NCBI GenBank assembly: GCA_018780145.1
Contig: JADMKA010000028.1
Coordinates: 1-56,366 of the forward strand
DNA length: 56,366 nt
DNA from: Vitreoscilla sp.
GTDB lineage: Bacteria; Pseudomonadota; Gammaproteobacteria; Burkholderiales; Burkholderiaceae_C
Reading direction: 5' to 3'
Shown here: one piece after another, positions 8,695-17,666 of the stretch
Layout: every line of letters begins with the position of its first letter
How positions within the stretch are numbered: the first letter of the stretch is position 1
Position numbers and translations under genes: made by a program
The notes under the pieces: model-generated
What the model was told of the DNA's origin: nothing
Database searches by the model: none
Seen by the model: the letters and a program-made list of their open reading frames with translations, nothing else

Positions 8695-9078
8695 ATGGTG
8701 GCGCGCATCGTCCGCCTGGGAACCGAGCGCGTGCCTGGCGAGGGCACGCGCATCGGCACCGTGCGGCGCCCGCCGCGCGGCGTGCCCAAGGCCGAGTTCG
8801 CCTCGCGCAACTTCTACGATGTCTGGTACCCCGAGCTGGCGCCGAGCGCCGAGACGATGAAGCTCGGTCAGGGCGCCGAGACCCCGGCTCAATGGGCGGC
8901 CTTCACGCAGAAGTACCGCCGCGAGATGGCCGAGCCGGCGGTATCACGGACGCTGGATCTGCTGGCCGCGCTGTCGCACCACGCCGATTTCTCGGTAGGT
9001 TGTTATTGCGAGCACGAGGCGAGCTGCCATCGGTCGATCCTGCGGATGCTGCTGTCCGAACGCGGGGCATCCATGTAG
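8695..9078 (+). CDS. DUF488 family protein
   Basis: 127-residue cytoplasmic protein with the DUF488 pattern: an N-terminal beta strand (ARIVRLGTERV), a basic segment RRPPRGVPKAEF, the WYPELAPSAETMKLG segment where the family has a conserved Leu-Ala-Pro-Ser, and the C-terminal VGCYCEHEASCHRSIL with clustered cysteines and a histidine. The start is the ATG 6 bp after the Bug-receptor stop, so the two may be cotranscribed. The biochemical role of DUF488 proteins is not established. Confidence 0.82.
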   Translation: MVARIVRLGTERVPGEGTRIGTVRRPPRGVPKAEFASRNFYDVWYPELAPSAETMKLGQGAETPAQWAAFTQKYRREMAEPAVSRTLDLLAALSHHADFSVGCYCEHEASCHRSILRMLLSERGASM

Positions 9079-9111
9079 ACACAGCTGCGTCATGCAGCCC
9101 GGGCACGCTTC

Positions 9112-9128
9112 GGGTCTTTCCAAGACCC
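9112..9128 (+). terminator. Small hairpin between DUF488 gene and nuclease gene
   Basis: Arms gggtctt and aagaccc form a perfect 7-bp stem with a tcc loop, 34 bp after the DUF488 stop and 15 bp before the nuclease start. There is no T run after it; it could be a weak terminator or a leader hairpin. Confidence 0.3.
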
Positions 9129-9142
9129 ACGAGGCGACCGCC

Positions 9143-11974
9143 ATGTTCACGTTCAAGCCCCTTCCGCTTTGCGCCGCCCTGCTGGCGGCCGGCATCGCGC
9201 TGCCGGCCCTGGCCTCCACCTCGGGGGTCGTCATCAGCCAAGCCTATGGCGGCGGTGGCAACACGGGCGCCACGTTGAAGAACGACTTCATCGAGCTGTT
9301 CAACGCCGGCACCGCACCGGTTTCGCTGGCCGGCTGGTCGGTCCAGTACAACTCCACCACCGGCACCGGCACCTGGCAGAAGACCGATCTCTCGGCCGTC
9401 GTGCTGCAGCCGCGCCAGTACTACCTGGTGCAAGAAGCCGCGGGCACGGGCGGCAGCCAGGACCTGCCCACGCCGGACGCCATCGGCAGCATCTTCATGA
9501 GCGCCACCGGCGGCAAGGTTGCACTGGTCAGCAGCAGCACCGCGCTGGTCGGCGACAAGCCGGTCTCGGCCAGCATCGTGGATCTGCTGGGCTACGGCAG
9601 CGCCAACTTCTACGAGGGCTCGGGCGCCGCGCCGGCGCCCTCCAACACCACCGGCGACCTGCGTGCCGACGCCGGCTGCACCGACACCGACCAGAACATC
9701 GCCGACTTCGCCACCGGCACGCCGGTGCCGCGCAACACCGCGTCACCGCTGGGCACCTGCACGGTGGCCGGCCCGACGGTCCGCAGCATCCCGGAGATCC
9801 AGGGCACGGGCGCCGCGAGCCCCTTCGTCGGCGACAGCGTGAAGACCACCGGCATCGTCACCCGTGTCAACAACAACGGCTACTACCTTCAGGACGAGGC
9901 CGGTGACGGCAACCCGGCCACCTCCGACGGCATCTTCGTCTTCACCGGCAGCGCGCCCAGCGTGGCCGCCGGCCAGAAGATCGAACTGGTCGGCGTCGTG
10001 ACCGAGTTCAACACCGGCGCCGCCAGCAACGCCGACACCGCCGCCCACACGGTGACCGAGCTGACAGGTACCAGCGGCGTCACCGTGCTCGGCAGCGGCT
10101 TCTCGGTGGCGCCCGCCGTGATCGAGTTCCCGGAGTTCGCCAACGACGACCTGGAGCGCGTCGAAGGCATGCTGGTCACGATCAACGGCCCGCTGACCGC
10201 GTCGCAGAACTACTTCCAGGGCCGCTATGGCCAGGTCACGCTGTCGGCCGGCGGCCGCATGGAAACGCCGACCAACCGTCACCGCCCTGGCACGCCCGAA
10301 GCCCTGGCGCTGGCCGACGCCAACGCGCGCAGCCGCATCATCCTGGACGATGGCACCAGCGCGCAGAACCCCAACCCCACGCCCTACATCGGCGAAGACA
10401 ACACGCTGCGTGCCGGCGACACCGTCGAGACCGTCACCGGCGTCGTCGACTACGGCCTGGCCACCAGCAGCAACACCGGCTTCGGCGACTACAAGCTGCA
10501 GCCCACCGCGCCGGTGGCCTTCACGCGTGCCAACCCGCGCACGCCGGCCCCGGCGCCGGTGCCGGGCAACCTCAAGATCGGCAGCTTCAACGTCCTGAAC
10601 TACTTCACCACCTTCACCGACGGCACCACCGCCGACGGCCAATCCGGCCAGGGCTGCCTGCTCGATGGCGTGAGCCTGCCCTCGAACTGCCGCGGTGCCA
10701 GCAACCTGGCCGAGTTCGAGCGCCAGCGTGCCAAGATCGTCCAGGCCCTGGCGGCCATCGATGCCGACGCGCTGGGCCTGATGGAGATGCACAACAACGG
10801 CAGCGTGGCGGTGCAGAACCTGGTCGATGCGCTGAACGCGCAAGTGGGTGCCGGCACCTATGCCGCGGTGGCTGACCCGCTGGCCGGCACCGGCAGCGAC
10901 GCCATCAAGGTGGCGATGATCTACCAGCCGACGCGCCTGGTGGCCGTGGGCGACCCGCAGAGCGACACCGACCCGGTCAACAACCGCCCGACGCTGGCAC
11001 AGACCTTCGCCACCGCCAATGGCGAGCGGCTCACGCTGGTGGTCAACCACTTCAAGTCCAAGGGCAGCTGCCCGGCGGAGAGCGATCCGGATTACGCCGG
11101 CAACTTCGACGCCGGTGACGGCCAGGGTTGCTGGAACGCCCGCCGCGTGGCCCAGGCCCAGCGCCTGGCCAGCTGGGCCGCCAGCCTGTCTGCAGGTGCC
11201 GGCACCTCGGATGCTCTGCTGCTGGGCGACCTGAACGCCTACGCGAAGGAAGACCCGGTCGACCATCTGCTGGCCTCGGGCTATGTGGACCAGATCGGCC
11301 GCTTCAACGCCTTCGGCTACTCGTACGTGTTCGACGGCGCTGCCGGGCGCCTGGACCACGGCCTGGCCAGCCCGTCGCTGTCCGCCAAGGTGACCGACGC
11401 TTTCCAGTGGCGCATCAACGCCGACGAGCCCTCGGTGATCGACTACAACACCGAGTTCAAGCAGCCGCTGTGCCCCACCTGCGGGCCGGACTACTACAGC
11501 GCCACCGCCTACCGCTCGTCCGACCACGACCCGCTGGTGATGGGCCTGTACATCGTCAAGACGATCCAGGGCACCGCGGGCAAGGACCAGCTGGTCGGCA
11601 GCGCCGGCGACGACCTGATCATCGGCGGGGCGAGCGCCGACAAGCTCAGCGGCGGCGCCGGCGACGACGTGTTCGCCTACCTGGGCCTGAGCGATGCCAA
11701 GGACACGATCCTCGATTTCGCCCCCGGCGAAGACCGCATCGACCTTCGTGGCGTGCTGGCCGGCATCGGCTATGCCGGCACCGACCCGGTGGCCGATGGG
11801 GTGGTGCGCCTGCGCGACAGTGCCAAGGGGCTGAAGCTGCAGATCGACACCGACGGTTCGGTGGGCGCCGGCAAGCCCAAGGATCTGGTGGTGCTGAAGG
11901 GCCTCACCGCGGCCGACATCCTGCCGGCGCGCGACCTGGTGTTCTTCGATCCGGTCTTCGGCGCGCGCCGCTGA
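9143..11974 (+). CDS. ExeM/NucH-type extracellular endonuclease with RTX-like tail
   Basis: Secreted nuclease of 943 residues. A Sec signal peptide (cleavage after ALA, about residue 24) is followed by a lamin-tail-type domain (SGVVISQAYGGGGNTG), then an OB-fold region near residues 215-330. An endonuclease/exonuclease/phosphatase domain runs from about 475 to 800, with GSFNVLNYF, GLMEMHNNG, VVNHFKSKG, LLLGDLNAYAKED and SSDHDPLVMG holding the metal and catalytic residues. The C terminus has RTX-like GGAGDD repeats near residues 820-845 and a DLRGVL-containing segment typical of type I secretion targets. ATG 9143 is chosen because it starts the signal peptide. The stop is 2 bp from the converging epimerase stop. 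Confidence 0.9.
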   Translation: MFTFKPLPLCAALLAAGIALPALASTSGVVISQAYGGGGNTGATLKNDFIELFNAGTAPVSLAGWSVQYNSTTGTGTWQKTDLSAVVLQPRQYYLVQEAAGTGGSQDLPTPDAIGSIFMSATGGKVALVSSSTALVGDKPVSASIVDLLGYGSANFYEGSGAAPAPSNTTGDLRADAGCTDTDQNIADFATGTPVPRNTASPLGTCTVAGPTVRSIPEIQGTGAASPFVGDSVKTTGIVTRVNNNGYYLQDEAGDGNPATSDGIFVFTGSAPSVAAGQKIELVGVVTEFNTGAASNADTAAHTVTELTGTSGVTVLGSGFSVAPAVIEFPEFANDDLERVEGMLVTINGPLTASQNYFQGRYGQVTLSAGGRMETPTNRHRPGTPEALALADANARSRIILDDGTSAQNPNPTPYIGEDNTLRAGDTVETVTGVVDYGLATSSNTGFGDYKLQPTAPVAFTRANPRTPAPAPVPGNLKIGSFNVLNYFTTFTDGTTADGQSGQGCLLDGVSLPSNCRGASNLAEFERQRAKIVQALAAIDADALGLMEMHNNGSVAVQNLVDALNAQVGAGTYAAVADPLAGTGSDAIKVAMIYQPTRLVAVGDPQSDTDPVNNRPTLAQTFATANGERLTLVVNHFKSKGSCPAESDPDYAGNFDAGDGQGCWNARRVAQAQRLASWAASLSAGAGTSDALLLGDLNAYAKEDPVDHLLASGYVDQIGRFNAFGYSYVFDGAAGRLDHGLASPSLSAKVTDAFQWRINADEPSVIDYNTEFKQPLCPTCGPDYYSATAYRSSDHDPLVMGLYIVKTIQGTAGKDQLVGSAGDDLIIGGASADKLSGGAGDDVFAYLGLSDAKDTILDFAPGEDRIDLRGVLAGIGYAGTDPVADGVVRLRDSAKGLKLQIDTDGSVGAGKPKDLVVLKGLTAADILPARDLVFFDPVFGARR

Positions 11975-11976
11975 GT

Positions 11977-12966
11977 TCAGGCCCCAGGGGGCTGCGGCTC
12001 CCAGGCCTCGATCCAGCGCGCGAAGCGGCCGAGGCCCAGGTCAAGCGGGGTGTGGGCCCAGTCGCCGATGCGCTCGCGCAGCCGGCTGTCGTCCGCACAG
12101 GTGACCGGCACGTCGCCAGGCTGCATGGGCCCGAACTCGATGTGCGCCTTCAGGCCGAGAGCGGCCTCCAGCATGTGCACGAAATCGACCACCTTCACCG
12201 GCACGTGGTGGCCCAGGTTGAAGACGGCCGATTCGCGCGCCACCTCGGCCGGTGCCGGGGCCTGCATCAGGCCGCCGATGGCATCGACGATGTCGTCGAT
12301 GTAGGTGAAGTCGCGCAGCAGCTGCCCCTCGGCGAACAGCGTGATCGGCTGGCCCGCGCGGATGCGGCGCGAGAACGAGAAGTAGGCCATGTCCGGCCGG
12401 CCCCAGGGCCCGTAGACGGTGAAGAAGCGCAGGCCGGTGGAGCGCAGGCCGTGGATGCTGGCGTAGGTGTGGGCGATCAGCTCGTTGGCGATCTTGGTCG
12501 CGGCGTAGAGCGAGGCCGGGCGATCCACGCGGTCCGTCTCGCGAAAGGGCGCATCGGTGCGGTTGCCGTAGACGCTGGAGGAGCTGGCATACAGCAGGTG
12601 GCCGACCCCGGCCTCGCGGCAGGCCTCGACGACGTTGGCAAAACCCACCAGGTTGGACTGGATGTAGTCCGCCGGGGCCTGGATCGAGTGGCGCACGCCG
12701 GCCTGCGCGGCCAGATGCAACACGGTGTCGAACCCGCCACCGGTCATCAGCGCCCGGGTCGCGGCGGCATCGCACAGATCCAGCAGCTGGCAGGGCACGT
12801 CCAGGGGCTGCAGCAGCGCGGCCACGCGGTCGTGCTTGAGCTGCACCTCGTAGTAGCTGTTGAAGTTGTCGACGCCGGTCACGTGGTGGCCCTGGCGCGC
12901 CAGGGCCGCGGCCGCATGGGCGCCGATGAATCCGGCGGCGCCGGTGACGAGGATGTGCTGGGGCAT
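11977..12966 (-). CDS. UDP-glucuronate 4-epimerase-like NAD-dependent epimerase
   Basis: Extended short-chain dehydrogenase of 329 residues, closest in pattern to UDP-glucuronate 4-epimerases, which make UDP-galacturonate for surface polysaccharide. The Rossmann motif is GAAGFIG (residues 9-15). The DNFNSYYEVQLKHDR segment after strand 2 is typical of GlcA epimerases. The catalytic residues are ASSSSVYG (about 128-134) and Tyr154/Lys158 in YAATK. The substrate-binding FFTVYGPWGRPDMA and the RDFTYIDDIV segment are present. It is divergent from the glycosylation operon at 13050, separated by 83 bp. Substrate is inferred from family. Confidence 0.88.
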   Translation of the reverse strand: MPQHILVTGAAGFIGAHAAAALARQGHHVTGVDNFNSYYEVQLKHDRVAALLQPLDVPCQLLDLCDAAATRALMTGGGFDTVLHLAAQAGVRHSIQAPADYIQSNLVGFANVVEACREAGVGHLLYASSSSVYGNRTDAPFRETDRVDRPASLYAATKIANELIAHTYASIHGLRSTGLRFFTVYGPWGRPDMAYFSFSRRIRAGQPITLFAEGQLLRDFTYIDDIVDAIGGLMQAPAPAEVARESAVFNLGHHVPVKVVDFVHMLEAALGLKAHIEFGPMQPGDVPVTCADDSRLRERIGDWAHTPLDLGLGRFARWIEAWEPQPPGA

Positions 12967-13004
12967 GGGCCGGGAATCATAGCCCTGCGGCCCACGGGCC
13001 CCGG

Positions 13005-13021
13005 GGTAGCCGGCTGCTACC
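13005..13021. promoter_or_regulatory. Dyad in the divergent epimerase/glycosylation promoter region
   Basis: Arms ggtagc and gctacc around cggct sit in the 83-bp gap between divergent genes. A TACCAT hexamer (13018-13023) within it could be a -10 box for the rightward operon, 27 bp before its ATG. No convincing -35 box is visible. Confidence 0.3.
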
Positions 13022-13049
13022 ATCGCCGGCCACTGTTTCCCAGCCCACC

Positions 13050-14003
13050 ATGCCCCCGTTGCCCGATGCCGCGCGCCGCCGCTGGACGCGCCTGCTGCTC
13101 GCCAGCGCCTTGGGGCTCGGCCTGCTCGCCTGGCTGCTGCGCCAGGTCGACACGGCGCCCCTGCTCGCCGCCTTCTCGGCCACGCCACCCTGGTTGTGGG
13201 GCCTGGCGGTGGCCGGCCTGTGGGCCAGCTACGCCCTGCGGGCCGAGCGGCTGCGGCGTGAATGGGCCGCCTGGTTTGCCGCCGATGCGGCGCGCGGCAG
13301 GGCGCCAGGGTTCGTCGATTGCCTGGGCCTGTTCCTGACCCACAACGCCGCCATCGTGGTGCTGCCGCTGCGGGCTGGCGAGGCCGGCTACCCCTGGCTG
13401 ATGCAGCGCCGCTTCGGGGTGCCGCTGGCCGATTCGTTGCGCAGCCTGCTGTGGCTGCGGCTGCAGGATGCGGCGGTGCTGGCCACGCTGGCGGCGCTGT
13501 GGCTGCCGCCGTTCACGCCGGCCGCCCGCGCCGGCTGGGCCGCCGCGTTGGTGACAGCTTGGCTCGTTGCTGCGCTGCTCGGCCCTCGAGTGATGTCGAT
13601 GGCGGTGGCCCGGTGGCCAGCGGCCGGCCGCTTCCAGGCCGCCTGGCTGACCCACCGCAACGACCGAGTCGGCTGGGGCCTGTGCGCCGCCAACTGGGGG
13701 GTCAAGCTGGCCGTGCTGGCGCTGTTGCTGCAGGCGCTGGCGCCGCTGGATCTGGCCGCCGGCCTGCGCGGCGCGCTGGGCGGCGAGCTGGCCTCGGTGC
13801 TGCCTCTGCAGGGCCCGGCGGGCCTGGGCACCTACGAGGCCGGGGTCTGGGCGGCCACGCGGGTGGATGGCGGTGCCACGGCGCAGGTGGCGGCCGGTGC
13901 GCTGGCCCTGCACGCCTTCAGCCTGGCGGTGGCCCTGCTGTCGGCTGCGATGATCCTGCCCTGGGCCCGCCGGCCCGATGCAATGCTGGAGAAGACACGA
14001 TGA
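13050..14003 (+). CDS. LPG-synthase/flippase-like membrane protein (UPF0104 family)
   Basis: Polytopic inner-membrane protein of 317 residues resembling the flippase domain of lysylphosphatidylglycerol synthase, found in many operons for polyprenyl-linked sugar transfer. About seven to eight hydrophobic segments are visible, with the family motif region GPAGLGTYEAGVWAA near residue 257. There is no cytoplasmic aminoacyl-transferase domain, so it is not a full MprF. It overlaps the next gene by ATGA. Context (GT2 and GT39 downstream) suggests a role in moving or presenting lipid-linked sugars, an inference. Confidence 0.8.
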   Translation: MPPLPDAARRRWTRLLLASALGLGLLAWLLRQVDTAPLLAAFSATPPWLWGLAVAGLWASYALRAERLRREWAAWFAADAARGRAPGFVDCLGLFLTHNAAIVVLPLRAGEAGYPWLMQRRFGVPLADSLRSLLWLRLQDAAVLATLAALWLPPFTPAARAGWAAALVTAWLVAALLGPRVMSMAVARWPAAGRFQAAWLTHRNDRVGWGLCAANWGVKLAVLALLLQALAPLDLAAGLRGALGGELASVLPLQGPAGLGTYEAGVWAATRVDGGATAQVAAGALALHAFSLAVALLSAAMILPWARRPDAMLEKTR

Positions 14004-15034
14004 ACATGCTGGCCGAGATCGAAGCCGCCCGGCCCCTGGCCCTGATCGGCCTGCCGCCGCACCGCCTGTCGGTGGTGGTGCCGATGTACAACGAGATCGA
14101 CAACGCGCAGCCGCTGATCGACGCGGTGCATGGTGCGCTGGCCGCCTACCCGCACCCCTGGGAGCTGATCGTCGTCGACGACGGCAGCCGCGATGGCACC
14201 GGTGCCGCGCTGCAGGCGCACGCCGCCACGGTGGGCCCGCACATCCGCGTGTTGCGCCTGCTGCGCAACTTCAGGCAGACGGCGGCCATGCAGGCCGGCA
14301 TCGACGCGGCGCGCGGCGACGTCATCGTCACCATGGACGGCGACCTGCAGAACGACCCGAGGGACATCCCGCTGCTGGTCCACAAGCTGCTCAACGAGCC
14401 CTACGACCTGGTGGCCGGCTGGCGCAAGAACCGGCAGGACGGTTTCGCGTTGCGCAAGTTCCCGTCGATGCTGGCCAACCGCCTGATCCGCCGCATCACC
14501 AGCCTGCGCTTCCAGGACCTGGGCTGCAGCCTGAAGGCCTTCCGCGCGCCGGTGCTGCGCCAGGTGCGGCTGTACGGAGAGATGCACCGCTTCATCCCGG
14601 CGTGGATGGCCACGGTGACCTCGCCGGACCGCATGGCCGAGGTGGCGGTGAGCCACCACGCGCGCACCGCGGGCGAATCCAAGTACGGCATCTCGCGCAC
14701 CTTCCGCGTGCTGGTGGACTTGCTCGCGGTGTACTTCTTCCTCAACTTCGGCTCTCGCCCGGGGCACTTCTTCGGCGCACTCGGCCTGGCCGTGGGCGCC
14801 GCCGGCACGGCCATCCTCGGCTACCTGGGCGTGCTGAAACTGCTGGGCGAATCGGTCGGCGGGCGGCCGCTGCTGTCGCTCGGCTTCTTCTGCGTCATCG
14901 GCGGGCTGCAGTTCCTGTGCACCGGGGTGCTGGCCGAGCTGCTGATCCGCATCTACTACGACGGCACCCACGCCCAGCAGTACCACACGATGCCGAACGC
15001 CCAGGTCGGCGACAACGATGCGTGGCATGTCTAG
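14000..15034 (+). CDS. ArnC-like polyprenyl-phosphate glycosyltransferase (GT2)
   Basis: 344-residue GT-A glycosyltransferase that should transfer a nucleotide sugar to undecaprenyl phosphate on the cytoplasmic face. The fold start is LSVVVPMYNE, the nucleotide-binding part VVDDGSRDGT, and the DxD is Asp113-Gly-Asp115 in TMDGDLQND. The QTAAMQAGID and GCSLKAFR segments are typical of ArnC/DPM1-like enzymes. Two C-terminal transmembrane helices follow (about residues 230-320). The start overlaps the upstream stop as ATGA, and the 3' end overlaps the GT39 gene, so the three genes are translationally coupled. The sugar is unknown. Confidence 0.9.
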   Translation: MNMLAEIEAARPLALIGLPPHRLSVVVPMYNEIDNAQPLIDAVHGALAAYPHPWELIVVDDGSRDGTGAALQAHAATVGPHIRVLRLLRNFRQTAAMQAGIDAARGDVIVTMDGDLQNDPRDIPLLVHKLLNEPYDLVAGWRKNRQDGFALRKFPSMLANRLIRRITSLRFQDLGCSLKAFRAPVLRQVRLYGEMHRFIPAWMATVTSPDRMAEVAVSHHARTAGESKYGISRTFRVLVDLLAVYFFLNFGSRPGHFFGALGLAVGAAGTAILGYLGVLKLLGESVGGRPLLSLGFFCVIGGLQFLCTGVLAELLIRIYYDGTHAQQYHTMPNAQVGDNDAWHV

Positions 15035-16607
15035 ACAGGCCCCCCGGTTCCCGTGGCCGCTGGCCCTGGCGCTGCTGGCGCTGGTGCTGTTCCAGCTCGG
15101 CGCGGTGCCGCTGTTCGATGTCGACGAGGGCGCCTTCAGCGAGGCCACGCGCGAGATGCTGGCCAGCGGCGACTGGGGCCACACCACGCTGAACGGCGAG
15201 GACCGTTTCGACAAGCCCATCCTCGTCTACTGGCTGCAGGCCGCCAGCGTCGCGGTGCTGGGCCTTCACGAGTTCGCGCTGCGCCTGCCCTCGGCGTTGT
15301 GCGCCTGGGGCTGGGCGCTGGCGGTGTGGGCTTTCGCCCGGCCGCGCCTGGGCGAGCGGGTGGCCACCTCGGCCGCGTTGATGATGGCCACCAGCCTGGG
15401 CGTGCTGGCCATCGGGCGTGCCGCCACGGCCGACGCCTTGCTCAACTTGCTGCTGGTGCTGGCGGCCTTCGACGCCTGGCGCTGGCTGGAGTCGGAACAG
15501 AAGGCACCGCTGCGCCGCGCCTTTGCCTGGATGGGCCTGGGCCTGCTCGCCAAGGGCCCGGTGGCGGTGCTGGTGCCGGTGGCGGCGGCCGGCGTCTGGC
15601 TGCTGGCCACGTTCGACTGGCGCTACATCGTGCGCCGTGTCCGACAAGCGGTGAGCGACTGGCGCGCCTGGGCGCTGCTGATCGGCATCGCCGCGCCCTG
15701 GTACGCCTACGCGCTGCACCGCCACGGGCAGGCCTTCGTCGACGGCTTCTTCGTGCGCCACAACCTGTCGCGCTACACCGGCACGATGGAGCAGCACGGC
15801 GGTGGCTGGGCCTACTACCTCGTGGTCATGCCCTTGCTGCTGCTGCCGTGGGCGCCGCTGCTGGCGGCGGTGGCGCGCCGTGCGGTCGAGCATTGGCAGC
15901 GGCCGCTGGGCCGCTTCCTGCTGGGTTGGGGCGTGTTCGTCATCGTGTTCTTTTCACTCTCGGGCACCAAGCTGCCGCACTATGTGCTGTACGGCGCAAC
16001 GCCGCTGGTGCTCCTGATGGCCGTGGAGGCCGAGCGCATGGGTGCGGCGATGCGCTGGGCGCTGGCCATCGCCTGCCTGGCGTTGCTGGCCCTGGTGGCC
16101 TTGCCGGCCCTCACCGTGCCGATGTGGGTGGATCAGGTCCGCCACCCGATGTACCGGGCGCTGCTGGCCGGTGCCGAACCGCCTGTGGTGCTGGCCGTTG
16201 CTGCTGTGGTGGTGGCGGTGGCGGTGGCTGTGCTGGCGCGCGCCACCGGGCCGTGGCGCGAGCGCCTGCCCGGCGCCGGCAGCGCGCTGCTGTCGGGCGG
16301 CATGGTGGCGCTCGTCGTGCTCGGCTTCGGCCTGCCCTGGTGGGGCACGCTGCTGCAAGGGCCGGTGCGCGACGCGGCGGTCTTCGCCCGCAGCCGCACC
16401 GAGCCGGCGGTGCAGTGGCAACTGCACCAACCCAGCTTCGCCGTCTACCGTGGGCAGCCCACGCCGCGCCGCGCGCCGCTGCCGGGCGAGCTGGCGCTGA
16501 TCCGTGTGGACCACCTGAAGAAGCTGCCGGCCGATGCCGGCCCCTGGGAGACGGTGTTCGAGCAGCGCGGCATCGCGCTGGTGCTCTGGCACGCCCCGGC
16601 TAAGTAA
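15018..16607 (+). CDS. ArnT-like membrane glycosyltransferase (GT39/GT83)
   Basis: Integral membrane transferase of 529 residues with about 11-12 transmembrane helices, of the type that moves a sugar from polyprenyl phosphate to lipid A or protein in the periplasm. The first periplasmic loop has the catalytic acid cluster FDVDEGAFSEATREM (Asp34, Asp36, Glu37), and DRFDKPILVYWLQA follows as in ArnT relatives. The ATG at 15018 overlaps the GT2 gene by 17 bp; ATG 15027 is an alternative start. It ends the three-gene operon. Acceptor and sugar cannot be read from the sequence. Confidence 0.88.
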   Translation: MRGMSRQAPRFPWPLALALLALVLFQLGAVPLFDVDEGAFSEATREMLASGDWGHTTLNGEDRFDKPILVYWLQAASVAVLGLHEFALRLPSALCAWGWALAVWAFARPRLGERVATSAALMMATSLGVLAIGRAATADALLNLLLVLAAFDAWRWLESEQKAPLRRAFAWMGLGLLAKGPVAVLVPVAAAGVWLLATFDWRYIVRRVRQAVSDWRAWALLIGIAAPWYAYALHRHGQAFVDGFFVRHNLSRYTGTMEQHGGGWAYYLVVMPLLLLPWAPLLAAVARRAVEHWQRPLGRFLLGWGVFVIVFFSLSGTKLPHYVLYGATPLVLLMAVEAERMGAAMRWALAIACLALLALVALPALTVPMWVDQVRHPMYRALLAGAEPPVVLAVAAVVVAVAVAVLARATGPWRERLPGAGSALLSGGMVALVVLGFGLPWWGTLLQGPVRDAAVFARSRTEPAVQWQLHQPSFAVYRGQPTPRRAPLPGELALIRVDHLKKLPADAGPWETVFEQRGIALVLWHAPAK

Positions 16608-16673
16608 TTCCACGCCGTTGCGGGGCGCCTGGGTGGCTAGAGTCGGCTCCATATTCGAACCGGAGACCCCACC

Positions 16674-17666
16674 ATGAACCGATTGCACCTCACCCGCCGC
16701 CAGTGGCTCGAAGGCGGCGCCGCGCTCGGCGCCGGCGCGCTGTTGCCGGGGCTGGCCAGCGCCCAGGCGACATGGCCCAGCAAGGCCGTCCGCTTCGTCG
16801 TGCCGTTCGCACCGGGCGGCAGCTCGGAGATCGTGGCCCGTGCGGCGGCCGCCGAGCTCACCAAGTCGCTCGGCCAGAGCGTCTACGTGGACAACAAGCC
16901 CGGTGCTGCCGGCAACGTGGCAATGGGCGAGGTGGCGCGGGCCGAGGATCAGCACACGCTGATCCTCGGCCACATCGGCACGCTGGCGGTGAACCCGTAC
17001 ATCTTCGACAAGCTGCCCTACGATCCGAACAAGGATTTCAAGCCGATCTCGCTGCTGGCCAAGGTGCCCAGCCTGTACCTGGTGCGGCCCGATCTGCCGG
17101 TGAAGAACCTGAAGGAGTTCATCGCGCTGGCCAAGAGCAAGCCCGGCCAGCTGAACTACGGTTCGGCCGGCAACGGCAGCGCCGGCCACCTGGCGATGGA
17201 GTACCTGAAGATGGTCAGCGAGACCTTCATCTTGCACGTGCCTTACCGCGGCACCGGCCCGCAACTGACCGACCTGCTGGCCGGCCGTCTCGACGCCGCC
17301 TCGGTAGGTGCACCGGCGGTGATGCAGTTCATCAAGGCCGGCAAGCTGCGCTGCATCGCCACCGGCACCACGCAGCGCATCCCGCAACTGCCCGATGTGC
17401 CCACCGTGGCCGAGCAGGGCTACCCGGGCTTCGAGATGACCCAGTGGTACGGCCTGATGGCGCCCGCGAACCTGGCACCGGCCGCCACCGACAAGCTCGC
17501 CGCTGCGGCGGCCAAGGCCATGCACGAGAAGGAGGCGCTGGACCGCCTGGCCAACGACGCCGCCATCGCGGTGGGCGGCACGCCGGCCGAGTTCGCCGCC
17601 TACATTGCCGCCGAGCAGAAACGCTGGAAGCCGGTGATCGCGCGGGCCAAGATCAAGCCGGACTGA
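16674..17666 (+). CDS. Bug/TctC-family substrate-binding receptor with Tat-type signal
   Basis: Second orphan tripartite tricarboxylate transporter receptor, 330 residues. The N terminus has a twin-arginine pattern, TRRQWLEGG with Arg8-Arg9, before a hydrophobic stretch and an ASAQA cleavage site near residue 31, so export may be folded by Tat. The mature start WPSKAVRFVVPFAPGGSSEIVAR, the YGSAGNGSAGHLAME loop and HVPYRGTGPQLTD are family signatures. A cggag sequence precedes the ATG. No TctAB partner is adjacent. Its 3' end overlaps the converging sulfotransferase gene by 14 bp. Confidence 0.92.
   Translation: MNRLHLTRRQWLEGGAALGAGALLPGLASAQATWPSKAVRFVVPFAPGGSSEIVARAAAAELTKSLGQSVYVDNKPGAAGNVAMGEVARAEDQHTLILGHIGTLAVNPYIFDKLPYDPNKDFKPISLLAKVPSLYLVRPDLPVKNLKEFIALAKSKPGQLNYGSAGNGSAGHLAMEYLKMVSETFILHVPYRGTGPQLTDLLAGRLDAASVGAPAVMQFIKAGKLRCIATGTTQRIPQLPDVPTVAEQGYPGFEMTQWYGLMAPANLAPAATDKLAAAAAKAMHEKEALDRLANDAAIAVGGTPAEFAAYIAAEQKRWKPVIARAKIKPD

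Noticed and set aside
11975-11976. Terminator between the convergent nuclease and epimerase genes
   Set aside because: Only 2 bp separate the stops; there is no room for one.
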